This document shows positions 24,359 through 36,900 of a DNA stretch of 64,000 nucleotides, piece by piece; the stretch's first letter is position 1; every line of letters begins with the position of its first letter. The stretch lies in the NCBI GenBank assembly GCA_037389465.1, contig JAZARR010000082.1, positions 6,188,501 to 6,252,500 on the forward strand. The letters are read 5' to 3'. Under the pieces are notes generated by a model. The model was not told the origin of the DNA. It saw only the letters and a program-made list of their open reading frames with translations, and did no database searches. Both the position numbers and the translations under genes were made by a program. Origin of the DNA: Baylisascaris procyonis. Lineage: Eukaryota > Nematoda > Chromadorea > Rhabditida > Ascarididae.

Positions 24359-26480
24359 CATTCTGTGAAGGATATTCACATATTTTGAAAGTATGATCAT
24401 TTGTGGCTGAACATCACAATCGCTTAGATTTTGTGTTTTCTTAAGAAGGGCATCCTTATTCATGAATGTTTTGTTTAAATAGGCCTCCATATCTGTCTCT
24501 CAACAGCATGAAGGAGTTCATTCATAGATGGATAACGAGGATCACTCTTACAACGCCGAAACTTTTCCTTTGCAACACATAAACCATGTCTCTAATTTTC
24601 TGAGCACCAGCCATTTCGTGATTCCATCTATGGATATCCTTCTCGGTATTAGTACCTCAAACTTCGGTGCTCAAAAAATAGGAAGGTAACTGTCTATAAC
24701 GGACCAGAAGCAATGGGTGATAGGGAAAGTACGAAAGGAACTGACTGAATTTCAAAAACACTTGTCGTTTATGAAACGAAGGCATTACGGTAGGAGGGGA
24801 GTTCCGACCAACCGAAATTTGATCGGCTGGTTCTCAACTCCCCTCCGAAATCCATATCATCGAGTCACGACGTTTTGAATTCAGCATTCTCGAAAACATG
24901 ACCCTTCCAACTTTCTTTATATCCAGGGCATCGCTAGGCTGTTATTAAACTACCTTCTTAATTCTCAACTAGTATGGCAATTATTGCTGCGTATTTGCTT
25001 TGAAATGAAAAATCAGAGATCTCTCAGGTGCTGGAAAAATCCTAGGAGAGACAGTAGAATCTCCAACATGGTGTTGATCACTTCCTTGCTACATAAAGCC
25101 AGCCGAAATGTTTTCACCAAAGGCGAAAAAAAAGATCGAGACTGACTGGCGACCTTCGTTCATTTTCGGTTCTCACTGGATCCGCTATAAGAAAGAGGAG
25201 GATTGAAGCGGGATCAGTAGGGGAAGGCAGTTGCACCTCAAACCCCTCTTTCGTGCTCTGATGTTCACATGCGAAATCACGCTTAGAACAAATCTATCAT
25301 ATATGGAATGCTGGTCTTCCGGATATGTAAAACGGACCTTGTAGACAACAGCGTAACAGTTATGCGCTTAGAGGTGGAGAGGATGGTGACGCAACACATA
25401 CGTGAACCGTCGACAAGTCTTCCTTTAGAAACGTCTAATCGTATTTGGATATGATCAGTGCATGATGATGCACTCATCGCAGCACGGCTGGTGTCTGTTG
25501 CATCATGATCCCTTTCCTTTATTCGAGTAAAATTTGTCTAACGCCGTATAGTTAATATGTGGTTTATGGCAACTGAAAATGAACAATGGAAAATCGGTAT
25601 GAGTTCTTTGCCTGATATGGTAATATCGCTGCTAATTTCTAATATCAAGAATTTCCGAAGCTACCCGATTATTTGCTAGTTTATATGTGCAGTGCTTATA
25701 ACTACCCAAATCACTTCTACAGCAGGTGAGAAGGAAGTAACAGCGGAAAACATACATCATTAACAACTGTTCCAGGATATCAAGGCATAGAATGGCTCGT
25801 TGCGCTTCTTTGGGCAGCTGTACTTGGAGAAGTCGCTCTCATGATGATCGCCCTGTGCCGCCATAAGTAAGTGGAGAGTGATTTTCTCAACATGATCCCT
25901 TCATGTTCCTCTTTGGCACAGCTGTCATTTCTTTGCACTGTCGTGCGAACTTGAAATAAAACGTTACCTTTCGAAGAAATTAAAAGGTTGGAAGCAGAGC
26001 AATTGCTCAGTGCTTTTTATTAAGCAGCTATTTAAAAGACTAAAGATCAGAAATGAAGTTCTTAGAAGACATGTGAGAAATAAAAAGGAAGCATTAAGAG
26101 TAGCGCTGGAATAAAATATGGAAACTTCTATCTTTTGAGTATCGCTAACAACGAAGCCACATGCACAACATTAATGCCAATACCAATAACTCTTTGTTGC
26201 TCACATAGATCCCGCAACTCCTTGGGAAAGGACACTGTTTTCAGAGGTTTCCTTAGAGGGGAAAGGATCTCCGGGGCGTAGGGCTTCGACAATCCAGAAT
26301 TAGTGACTCATTTTTAAGGGAGAAGCGCTCGTAGAGGAGGATGATGGTGAAGATCAAAAACTGGCTCATACGTAACGATGTCGGAGTGTTTATTTCAGAT
26401 ATCAGCGACACTATTGCGGTATAGCCAACAGGAAACGATTCGTGGATGTGCTCAACGACACCAAGAAAGATTTTTCATGA
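21961..26480 (+). CDS. Single-pass membrane protein with one EGF-like domain (complete, 6 exons)
   Basis: Exons: 21961-21995, 22267-22428, 23327-23436, 23894-24022, 25776-25866, 26399-26480. All borders are GT/AG and all phases agree, giving 202 aa ending KKDFS at a TGA. Residues 1-11 (MLRVVVWVSVL) are hydrophobic and could begin a signal peptide. Residues 82-100 hold a compact Cys motif, AWGDEGEQFCC...GDCYT. Residues 107-143 are a textbook EGF module with spacing C-x4-C-x5-C-x13-C-x-C-x8-C and the NGG of many EGF repeats. A membrane span lies at 152-173 (WLVALLWAAVLGEVALMMIALC), followed by a short basic tail (RHKYQRHYC, NRKRF). I infer type I topology with the EGF domain outside. This suits a small surface ligand or co-receptor, but I do not recognise the family. 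The start ATG and first exon are the least certain part; MFCFEF in exon 2 is an alternative start. Confidence 0.82.
22640..22960. other. GC-rich intronic island open on both strands
   Basis: In intron 2 of the EGF gene, about 300 bp with much higher GC than its surroundings is open for roughly 90 codons on both strands. The plus frame includes GESFVNGRPLAYTSLNTTGL. I see no splice signals tying it to the EGF gene, and I recognise no domain. A repeat fragment is likely. Confidence 0.35.
24237..24357. repeat. (TA)n microsatellite, split by a short unique block
   Basis: Two TA arrays are separated by CTTGAAGG at about 24277-24285, in intron 4 of the EGF gene. Confidence 0.96.
24793..24846. other. 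Intronic foldback hairpin
   Basis: GGAGGGGAGTT at 24793 pairs perfectly with AACTCCCCTCC ending at 24846, and the stem continues imperfectly through GACCA/TGGTT and CCGA/TCGG to a small loop. It lies in intron 4 of the EGF gene. It could be a small structured RNA, an miRNA-like precursor or a palindromic repeat end. Confidence 0.55.
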
Positions 26481-28200
26481 TGGAAGATATTTCTTTTTTC
26501 TGTGTAAAATTTAAAGTTCAATGAACCACATATACATATCCGCCCTCTCTTCTCCCCTTTGTGCTCAGACCTAAGTTATGGGAAAAGGCCTGTTACTACA
26601 TAATGATTGAACATTTTATAAAAGATAACTTCAATTTCATAAAGGATGCTAGCGCAAGGTGCGAGATTTATGTCACCGCTGATTAATAGGTGACATTTTA
26701 CTTCAAATATGAGATAAGACATTTAATCCCATCGAGCATAGAAGAGGCGGTTCTTTGTTATAATAGAAATAAGCGAATCACAGCTCTTTTTGCTTTAAAC
26801 CACTGTCTTGCAATGACGAAAATTATTTGTCATGTAATGCTGAGTATTACGGGTATATCAATATGGTGAGCAAATAGAATGAAACGCTGGTCAAGATATC
26901 AAACTTTGCGGTGGAATAAGTGAACCAGTTTAGGAATAATGAAAACGTTCAACAGCAGTATTTTAATTGAGTTCAATCACACTGCATATGGACGATTAGA
27001 ATAACTTAAATTTTTTCATGCAATACTTTACGCAGTATATGCTTAGATCGATGATTTCTTCTATGAAAGTTGTAGCACATAACTTAAGAGATCTAACTTT
27101 TAATACACTGGTTTGAAAGAACTTGGGTCGGAAATATATAAAACAAAGTGCAGAAAGAGTCCTGTGAACGGAATATTACCATTTAAAGTTTTAATGAAAT
27201 CGTTTGCATAATGACCTTTTAGAATTGGAAGTCGTACTGATTAAATGGCATAATATGAAAAAGAAAACCTGTGCAAACCGAACAGTTCGAAAGGATTTCA
27301 AGAAAAAACTTTTTGTGATTCTCATAGTTAAGAATATTTGAGATATTTTGGGATATACTTCAGAAAAAGAAAAAGTCATCATGCATCCTGCTTTACATTT
27401 TGAGATATCTAAAATCCTTGTGTTTCTTCACCTTAGATTTTCGTGCACGTAGATGATGAGCTTGAAAATTTCCCATGAAAATCCTCGCGTTGAATATTGC
27501 TGTTGATCCACCGACATGAAGAGCATGCGTTCTAGAATTAGCGCTTTATTGGGGATGAATGATATAATTTGAGCAGATAGTTTGACATCATCTGCTCAAA
27601 TTGTTTGTCATCATGCTTTCCATCCTTTTTCTCCTTGCATAAGTTCAATTTTACTAGTTGAACAAGCATGCGAGAAATAAAACGTTTCTTTTTCTTGGAA
27701 TTTGCTGACAGACACACCTAAGATCTAAGTCGGCTTCATTCCTTAATATGACCATCTGATATCTTTAAGAGCACAAGAACAATGATGGCATTAATTTAAG
27801 GCGTCTCTAGATCGTGCTCATGTTTGGCCACTCAACCATTTCGGCCATTCAGATTTTGAACTTTGGAAAACTAATTCATTTCATGGTGTTCTAGTTCTTG
27901 CTTTTAATGTCTTGTGCGATGTTTGGGATTGTTTGGCATACAATTTGACCAGTTGAACTTGAGCTGTAATGAGTTCTACTGGTTTGTTAGCTTTGAGATC
28001 TGGCTCATGACAAAGTGATAGGGAGTTCGCTGTATTTCCTAACATTCTTTTCTGGAGTTTGGTAACTCAATAAGTTTTTCTGTCTGTTTACTTCTTTGCG
28101 TGCAGCTTATTTATTGGTGGTAGTGCTTGACGCAATATCGAAATGTACTAGTAAAAATTTGCATTGAAATGATTCGTTTGATAAGCTGCCAAGTTTAAAT
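26481..28200. other. Gene-free stretch downstream of the EGF gene
   Basis: AT-rich DNA with no convincing exon. It holds one perfect inverted repeat (27566-27602), and its last part probably contains unrecognisable 5' remains of the retrotransposon that follows. Confidence 0.5.
27566..27602. repeat. Perfect 13-bp inverted repeat
   Basis: AATTTGAGCAGAT and ATCTGCTCAAATT flank an 11-base loop. It is too short for a typical miRNA precursor; function unknown. Confidence 0.7.
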
Positions 28201-29345
28201 GCCAGGTTTGAAACTGCCAGGTCTGCACCCTTTCGCAGTTGATTTCATCTGTAAGTGAATGCATTACTGCACTCAATTGGGAAGCGCAAGCTGACGTAGT
28301 ATGCGTCGACTATGCGGGAGCTTTTGCTCTGGTATGGTGCAAGAAATTTTTATGTAAGTTAGAAGTTTTCGGCATTTCGAGGTCGTTCGCTACTCAAATG
28401 GCCAGAGTACTTCCTTCTGCATCATTCATTTTAGTTAAGGCTGGGGAAATCTCTTTCGTTTCTCCACGAAATTACGAGTATGGTAACTGAGAATGATGAG
28501 TTACTAAGAGCTCTTTTCTTCTTACTCTATGTACATGATGTTATGAACAATTTCTCAAGTAAACTCAAATTGTTTACGGGTAATTTGCAAATATACCAAC
28601 TGTTGCATTATTCTGCTGTCGATTTTTATAACCTTCAAATTGGTCTTGATAAATTAAGTGAATGATCGAGCTAAGGTAGTTCATTCATATTTTATGTTGC
28701 ACTTATTGAGCTGCATTTAATTGTAGTTAATATAGTGCAATTTGATCTTCAATTAAAGCATCTCAGCAAAATTGTCGTTTATTTCATTCAAATTTTCATT
28801 AACATCAGATCACTCGATTTTGTTATCTGTTGATGATAGGATCGGCGATATTGGTGTGAAAATCATGATGGAGATGCAATGTGCTGAAGTTGCTTCGAAG
28901 GCGTTTAAAATTGTAAATTCCATTCTACGAGTATTATTTCCATACGATTCACTCAATTTACTGTTGATCTATTCCGGACTGCTGCATTCAGGTGTGATAT
29001 TTTTTCATCGTTTACCCTATGTAAACGTTGCGGAAAATGTTAAGGAATAATTTTATTCGCTTGACATTTTGTAGGTTTTTCCTCGGACCTTTTTATTTGA
29101 TTTTCGCACTCATTTACAATGTTTTGATTTTCAAACTTTGGAGCACTGTGAGGTGAAATTTCTTCGATCGTGTTTTGTTCAATAAAAAACTGGATAGCCC
29201 TTATTGACCTACACTCCAAAGAGGCATCTTTTCGCCCCCTCAGGGGCACAAGCGAAGAACCCACAGATATCAGTTTATAAACAAAATATTCTCCATGAAT
29301 GGCATCATTTACAGTTCTTTCCTTGTTGCCGTTGACTCGTGCTTT
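28200..29345 (+). mobile_element. Degenerate non-LTR retrotransposon, reverse transcriptase region (CR1/Jockey-like)
   Basis: Three successive frames reconstruct the order of an RT palm and thumb. At 28239-28490, ADVVCVDYAGAF followed by LCKLEVFGI matches RT motif A (usual form DVVYxDFxKAFDxV, then LLxKLExxGI). At 28480-28665, FFLLYVHDVMNNFSSKLKLF is followed by TGN where the catalytic (F/Y)xDD box belongs, then LQIGLDKLSE. At 28772-29050, SKAFKIVNSILRV and LLLIYSGLLH match the region after the palm. The frame changes and the loss of both catalytic aspartates show it is dead. The 3' end (28640-29345) is shared with copy A at 19.4 kb. Confidence 0.75.
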
Positions 29346-30659
29346 GAGTAGCCTCGCACGTAATATAGTTGAGACGTCAAACATTTTAATGTTTGAATAT
29401 GGATTTGATTATTCCGATATAAGAGTTATTTTCTGTTTTTGTTTGCTGAACGCTGTTGGACCCCTCCCCACAGCCCCTCCCCTTCGGCTTCCTTTTTTCT
29501 ACCTCATACGCGTCTCTTCTTATTTCTCTGACTTGCGCAATTTTTTTTTGATTTTCTTTGCACAGTTTTTCTCGTTAATTTTTTATGATATGTATAGTTT
29601 ATATATTTATTTACACGTTTATATTGTGTATTTTCACTATCGAATGCAGTTGTCTCATTCGTATGAATAATGACTATTCAATTTACAATTACAATCTCTG
29701 AAGCGTTTAGTTGCTTATCGCTTGTTGACCTTTTTAATGATTACTTTTTTTCACCTGCTGCTGAATATATAAGTTGACGTTTTCTGTGTATACGATTGCT
29801 TTGCTAGCGATAAAAACTTTTCAAAATCCAAAAAATTTAGGCTGCGTTGATGAAAATTTTCAAAAGGACGAGAGAAAAATAGAGGCGAAAATGTTTTTAA
29901 TAGAAGATATCGACTGGGAAAGTTCTTTGAGTGCTAGTGTTGTGCTTTTTTCTCGGAAATGAACACATTGGACACTTTCAAAAGGAACCCAAGATTAGAG
30001 CACTGCAGTTTGGGAATGGTCAACGAAAAAAGCTTTGAAAACGATGAACGAAAAGAATGTAGCGATTATACTCTCAGTTATTTTCAATGGTGTTCGCCGG
30101 AAGAATCGAAAAGTCCTATACTTAAGACTACGCGACTGCACCAAAACGACCAAAAGTCGTATCTTACGTTTTTAAGAGTCAGTAACTTGTATAGTAGGCG
30201 ACTGAGTTGAACGAGCTGGGATATAGGAAGTTGTTCTAAGTGCAGACTGTACTCGTCAAATTTAATTGCCGTGGCTTTTATAATTCGTGAGAACAACAAA
30301 TAGACTAGCGATGCAGTAATTTGCAAAATTTTGTGGAGGTGCATTAATGCGGGTTTAAGTAAAGCGATTTATGTCATTAAATTGAGGTTTTAGCTTTTTT
30401 TGTGTATTGATTACCAAAGGAATTCATTAATACATGCCTTCCATTATTTCTTGCCTATTTGTAATGTTGTTTTGGCATAATATGCAAACCTTGCAAAAAA
30501 GCAAATTGTGACAGTCACTTTGGCGTCTTTTTCTCATCTTTTGCTGGATAGATCTGATCCATGATTCAATTCGGGTCATCAAGTTTAAACCTTCACGCAT
30601 TTCTTGTAATGCGACACAAAACGCATTACGATCTTGATTTGTTTGCCAGGATATATATA
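29346..30659. other. Unresolved stretch with small open frames
   Basis: Open frames at 29774-29962 and 29959-30210 (plus) and 30427-30681 (minus, with a run of Cys residues near its N-terminal coding end) lack convincing splice borders and recognisable domains. It sits between a dead retrotransposon and an LTR-like island, so mobile-element debris is the likeliest content. Confidence 0.35.
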
Positions 30660-31200
30660 ATGTCACGAATCGCGAGTACATTCATGAAAGCTCATGCCGT
30701 CGTGGCGACTCGCTGGCGCCGTTGAATAGCAAAAGACGGTTAGCCGTATCAGCGGCGCCAGCTAAGATGGACAGCCGATGCACCTGCACCGGAAACGGAA
30801 CAAAGCTAAAAGGAAACATGGCCCAGAAGAAGAGGCGAGAGGCCGAATCGGAAATGGTCAACGTAATCGAAGGCGGAGTTGAGCAAGGGGATATAAACAG
30901 CCCAAGCTCAATTCCGCCGTTCGCGTGCTAGCTAACGGTTCGTGTGTCCTTCGACAGTGGAAGGCGATCCTACTTCGCCTTCACTGCTTCGCCTTTCCAT
31001 CGCCTTCAGTGCTTCGCCCTTCGTTCGCCTTCAGTGCTTCGCCTTTCGTTCGCCTTCAGTGCTTCGCCTTTCGTTCGTCTTCAGTGCTTCGCCTTTCGTT
31101 CGCCTTCAGTGCTTCGCCTTTCGTCCTACCCCGCTTCCACCGCAACGCTGAATCTACTGAACCTAAGTGCTTTGTAACCCTTTCAAACAAGCCAATCCAC
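30660..31200 (+). mobile_element. LTR-like GC-rich island
   Basis: A sharply bounded GC-rich block starts TGTCACGAATCGCGAG (30661) and ends near ...CCAATCCACA (about 31201), so it could be a TG...CA solo LTR. It contains CTGGCGCC and GGCGCCAG inverted at 30713 and 30754, a TATA-like GGGATATAAACAG at about 30889, and the 25-bp tandem repeat described separately. An open frame from ATG 30769 (QKKRREAESEMVNVIEGG...) stops at 30931. No target-site duplication is clear, so the LTR reading is a hypothesis. Confidence 0.4.
30976..31125 (+). repeat. 25-bp minisatellite, six copies
   Basis: Six contiguous units of the form CGCCTTCAGTGCTTCGCCTT plus TCGTT fill exactly 150 bp. The first unit has ACT for AGT and CCAT for CGTT, and the second and fifth have one substitution each. 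Because 25 is not a multiple of three, all three frames read the same short peptide pattern in rotation, which produces three overlapping spurious open frames. Confidence 0.93.
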
Positions 31201-31212
31201 ATATCTCGTTCA

Positions 31213-31452
<240 letters not shown>

Positions 31453-31455
<3 letters not shown>

Positions 31456-33825
31456 TTCGTTCGTCAAGGATACAAGAGCCTTCATTTGTCTGTGACGTTT
31501 TTTCCCAATAATTTCTAGGAAAATACTTATGGATAAAAATTAACGGACACAATCGTTCAAATGAAAGAATTGTGCGCTTTTTTTAATTCAGCTTTATCAA
31601 CTTTCAGAAAAATTATACCAGTGAATCATTCAGGAAATCAGAAAATTTTCTCATTGGCTTCCTCAAGTTATTGTGACATGAAATTTGCTAGGGATAGTCT
31701 TTGAGGCACATAGTCTTTAAAAATCGGCACATGCTAGATTATTGACATGTAGTTATACGAGGTTATCAGTTAATAAGCCAATAATTTTGACTTCGAGTCA
31801 TGTGATTCAATACTCATATTTCTTGAACACAGAGATAGCTTCTTGTATCCTAGAGCACTTCCGCTTAGGAAGAACGCGCTGTCAACAGCTGTTATCTTTC
31901 TATAAGTTAGCAGACCATAGCTATATTTTGGTGATGATATTCAATGATATTCAATCACATAGATGAAAAAAATGCAGCCAGTCTAGAAATTCGGCCCTAT
32001 CAGCCGTAATCTGCTTAACATTTGTTAGTTGTATCCTCAACAACTCATCTTATTGAGAAATTCGGTCTTATCAGTCCTGAATTTATCAGTTAAGAGAGCA
32101 ATAACTCCTTCCTCATGATTATTGTTCTCCATTATGTCTTGATGGGATACTTTCCATTATTTTAATTCTAGATGCAACGATGCATGTCGTATCAGTTTTG
32201 ATGTTTCACATCTGCACCAGTTATATCAAATGAGTCGAACGGGTGCTAATCGAAACGATTTTACGCTTATGTAGCGTTATCTATCCGAACAGTTGACTTT
32301 ATAATTGCCAAAAATAATAAAATTTGCATAAAAATGCATTTGCTGCCTAGCCGAATTGACTGCTCATGCAAATCTTTACGGTAGAAAATTTATTTGATAT
32401 TCAATGCAACTTGATCGATTAAAATACGTAGGCGAATTTCAAGTTCAAATTCGAATTCATTACATGATATTCAATTGTTCGATGTATTAGTTCTCTGATT
32501 TTCGAATAGAAATTCAACAGAGACAGGCATACAAGTAGACACATACATATGCACGGATAGGCAGCCTGATTAAACAACCTCGACATATGCTGACGCACAT
32601 AAGGGTGAGCCTGTTCTGCAAATAATTGCGAGTATTGCGTGGTCGGTGTTCCTTAGGATCGTTTCGTGTGTATTGTGTCATTCGGTTTGAAGCTAAAGCT
32701 TGCTGTGGTGCGCAACGCATCTTATAAACAGATGCAAACAATGAGGTCGCCGATATACTTGCACCTCATATTTGCCTAATCGTTGCTCTGTTCGTCATAT
32801 ATTTGCCCGCCCATTGACATTCGATATACGACTTTCATTGCCCTCACCCACTCATTCCCTATCTTGAGGGCATATACACACCACAATCATCGCTGGCTTG
32901 CTATTGCCGAGGCATCTTTTGTTACATTGTCTTTATTTGAATGGTGTGACGATGCGATGCTATATCGAATACGACATTCCACTGATAGCGGTAAGCGCTT
33001 CTGAATTCCATTCCTCCTGGAATCGTTTTCTGTCAATGCGAACAGTCAGTGATGCTTCAAATAATTTGTAGACCTTCAATTTTTGGGAACCATTCAAGCC
33101 ATGTCTTATGAACCGTCCACGAAATCGGCAAGTGCTGTATCAGTGGAAGGTTCGGCTGAAAGTTTGTGCTGTGTTAAATATCGATAGCTTTCGTTGAAGG
33201 AAACTAAATATTATTGCAAAAATCTAGTAGTCTATCATATTTCAGCGCATTTAGTTTGTACAATGCCACATTCTTTGGCAACTTCGCAGAACCTTTTGTT
33301 CGTTGGTTGTACAATGTTTGTCGAATTGATGCCATCATGATAGAGTGTCGCCTAAGCAAATAGACAGAAGCGCGCAGGCATACTAGACCTATGCGTTTTG
33401 CGGAGGAAATGCTAGCTTATTGCCTATGGCGAATCACAATTTGAAGGTAGAACTTCTCTCAGTTGAGCACACATAACGTCACTTTTTTTCGTTGAAATCA
33501 TTTTGTTGCCTCTTGGAAGCTAAACTGTTACAAAGTAAATCGAAATGAATAGACTCATGGGTGGTATTATTGCCACTGCTTCTTCACCCATGAATGTATC
33601 TCTATGTTCACTAATCGCATCTAAATTTTAGCTGTGTACGTGTTATTTACGTATAAGTTTCCGCTCTTATTCATTTTCCATTATTCCTTCATCCGTACAC
33701 GCTTGAAAAATTTCCCATCTGCAGTCTTTTTATTTTCGCGGACTCCAAGTGGAAATGTGTTCAGAAAAGCATTCTAAATGAAGTATACGAACGAGGGCTG
33801 TTTTATTACTTTCGGTTGTTTATAA
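31453..33825. other. Gene-free stretch
   Basis: AT-rich DNA with no supportable exon or RNA gene. A short diverged tandem pair, AAATTCGGCCCTATCAGCC and AAATTCGGTCTTATCAGTCC, lies at about 31985 and 32060. Confidence 0.5.
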
Positions 33826-33829
33826 ATAA

Positions 33830-33909
<80 letters not shown>
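33826..33909. repeat. (TA)n microsatellite
   Basis: AAATATAAATA grading into a pure TA array of about 70 bp. Confidence 0.95.
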
Positions 33910-33912
<3 letters not shown>

Positions 33913-36900
33913 GCCATTTTCCGCTTCATTGTGAGTCTTTCCAGAACAATGTTTGTAAATTGCGTTATTTTTGGCGTTACATCTCCGCCGGTATGCATCT
34001 GTGTCTAAGGCTGCCTGTCTTTCTATCCAGTGGCTACAACCGGCAACAGAGGTAGTTGCAATGACAAAATGTTTTTGTTATAGTCTCCTTGATATGCAAT
34101 TCATCCATATACTTTCATGTCAGTTTATCGGTTTAAAAAATGAAACTATAAATATTTGAACAAGTTCGAAATTTCGTGAAAGACGTTTCACTACCGATTG
34201 AGCTGCGTTATCAACAAGTTGACTTGGGAAAATCAATCTTTTGCAGATAGCCTGTCGAGTTATGAATTGAGACAAAATATGACTGAATTATTCGTCAGTA
34301 TTCTCCGAATTGTTGGCCTATATGCCTGTTTCTTTGTTAATTAGATGTTGATTAACGTAGAATTTGAAGATGCAAATTTTCGCAACATCTGCATTGAAAA
34401 GTTTTTCAAATTTGTATGCTATTGCTGATATCGATTTAAACCTGAGCCATTTGTATAAGATTTGCCGGAAGAGCGATAAACATTCACAAGCTGTCATACT
34501 GGATGATGAAGTGATTTGATGATTCGATTTGTTTGAATTTCTGAGGTATGGTGAGCGAAATTTTTTTCGGCCGTCAAATACCAAGCAAGTCGTTGTTAAA
34601 ACTTATGACGTTGACATTTCAGTTATTGTGCGTGTTCTCAGCTTATGCTTGGCGTTCATCCACAGTACGAAAGTTCGTTTATATGCTAATTCGAGGCGAT
34701 AATAATGCGCGTATCTTTGCTTTACTTGTAGTGTTGTGGAGGGAGAGCCTCGTTGAAAGAGTATGCTGCATTTCTTTGAGTCACTATAAACAGCTTTTTT
34801 TTGAGTCATTACCGTTTCCGGCAACAATTCAGTTCTCGTGGCAGTAATGTTGTTTACCTCCTTCTTGTGCTCTTTAAACCATGTAATCGCAGCGTTCGAG
34901 CGAAATCTGCTCGTATACTTTTCCTATTGTCCTATACATTTGTTGTTGCTTTTCTGTTAAATGGATTATTATAACAAGATAACTTGATGTCGCAACAAAC
35001 CAAATTATAAGACGGGGTGCCGCATGTTTATGACATCCCTCTCAAATGACTTTGATTAACAACGCCCTCGTCTGCATTACTAAAGAAACTCGTCTTTCAT
35101 ATGTAGGTGTACGTTGCATACCTTTCGTCGATCTACTTGTTGCATAGCTAGAAAATTGTTCATAGAGGTAAAACTTCATGAATGTAACTTTCATTGTAAG
35201 CAATTTGCGCTGTCACATTGAATATGAATCTTTAAGTCTGTAAGACTGACTAGCCAAATTGAATGAACTGTGAGGATCATACCTTCGAGAAAAGTGCATA
35301 GTTGGGGAGAGGGGAGGGGGAAGGGGGAGAGAAATTCACGTAATGCGCAAAAATGTAAAAAACAGAGAGAGACTTCTGGAGGAAAAAGTCATTATTTCAA
35401 ATGTAGCTTCTGTTCAATCCATACGAAATCGAACAAGATCAGACCAAACACACTACGAAGGGTTAGAGAAAGGTGTCGAGAGCAGATAGATTTAAGATCT
35501 GGAGGCTCACTCATCGGTATCATTGTAAGATAGATAATTGAGATCGGAGGACACAGTGAGATTTTTTTCATGGGACAAGAATGCTACTCAGAAATATCAC
35601 TGAATACCATCCCGGAATTTGCATTTTGAAATTCAAATATGAGAAAATATGTAAGTATTTCGTTTAAAAACTTCAAAAAATGTTCGAATATAATTCTTAA
35701 GATGGTCCAGTCATGAATTATCGTTAAACTTGATGTTCACTTTTGTAGTTGCGCTAGCAACGGACGCATCTTGTCTCCTCCGATCTAGAAGTAATTACTT
35801 AGATCCTCCTTAAATTAGTCGACGATATTCGTTTGCTTCATAGCTTCTAGTTTATTTCGTTTGGGTTGGAAAAGACTTTTCTGAAAAAAATACTGTTTTC
35901 GAACATAAATATGATCCTTCACCGAGCTATACGCACCCAGGAATATAAAGAATATTCTTCTAAGAGGGATTTTTATGCTACGAATATGGCCGTTCGATCA
36001 TCTCGAGGGCATCCTATTTTTTGAGAGCGCAGAACTCAGAAGTTTGAAGTCTAGAGCCATTCCTGCGCTGGGAAACCGTCGGGTCTCGTCCTGAACACCT
36101 GCTGCTCAGGTCCGCCAACCTCACCACTCTAATATCGGCTCCCCCCAATCTGAAGAGTGTGGGACTGGTTGTAAGAGTGCTCCGTGCCTGGAAAGTGTTT
36201 CCATATTCTTGCCTATTAAGGCCGTTCCCAAGTGAGGTAACGACTTGAAAATATTGTGGAGCTCGCCGAGTGTCATTCTGAATTATTCACGGGGAAAAAA
36301 CTGGGATAGATTGAACATTTTTCCTGCGAAAATTTGCAGAACTTTTCGCCATATAACATAATATTGTCATAATATAATATTCTTCAGATAAGTGGATTGG
36401 GCATGTTGTCATGACAGGGCACTACTCTTCACTCTTTGTTTACATGTTTTTAGGAAGTGATTCACAATTGTGTTTAGTATGTGTATGAAGTAGGAAGTTC
36501 ACCATGCCTGTGACTGATATGTTTATCGTCTACACTACTACGGTGATAACGCTTGAAGCTTGATTTCTAGTTTGGGAATTGTATTTCTGATGCCTTTTTG
36601 TGAGCGTTTGTGAAGAGATATGATCAGAGAAAGTTCTCGAGGCTCGGATTAGCTCTGTTCGTATCAGTTTCTTTTTTTCCTGATCGTTGCGTGGTATCAA
36701 AAATTTCAGGGTTTCAATCGCCTTCTTTTTTTGTCGTTTTACATACGATGCAAATGCATCACTAATTGACGAAGATACATGAAGTGCAAATTATTGAAAT
36801 GACCGTAAAATTTGTTGTCCCATTTATTGGTCATCGAACATGATCGTTCTTATTTGCGCACTTCTTTCTAGCGCTGTCAATCCCGTCATCAGACTCTTTC

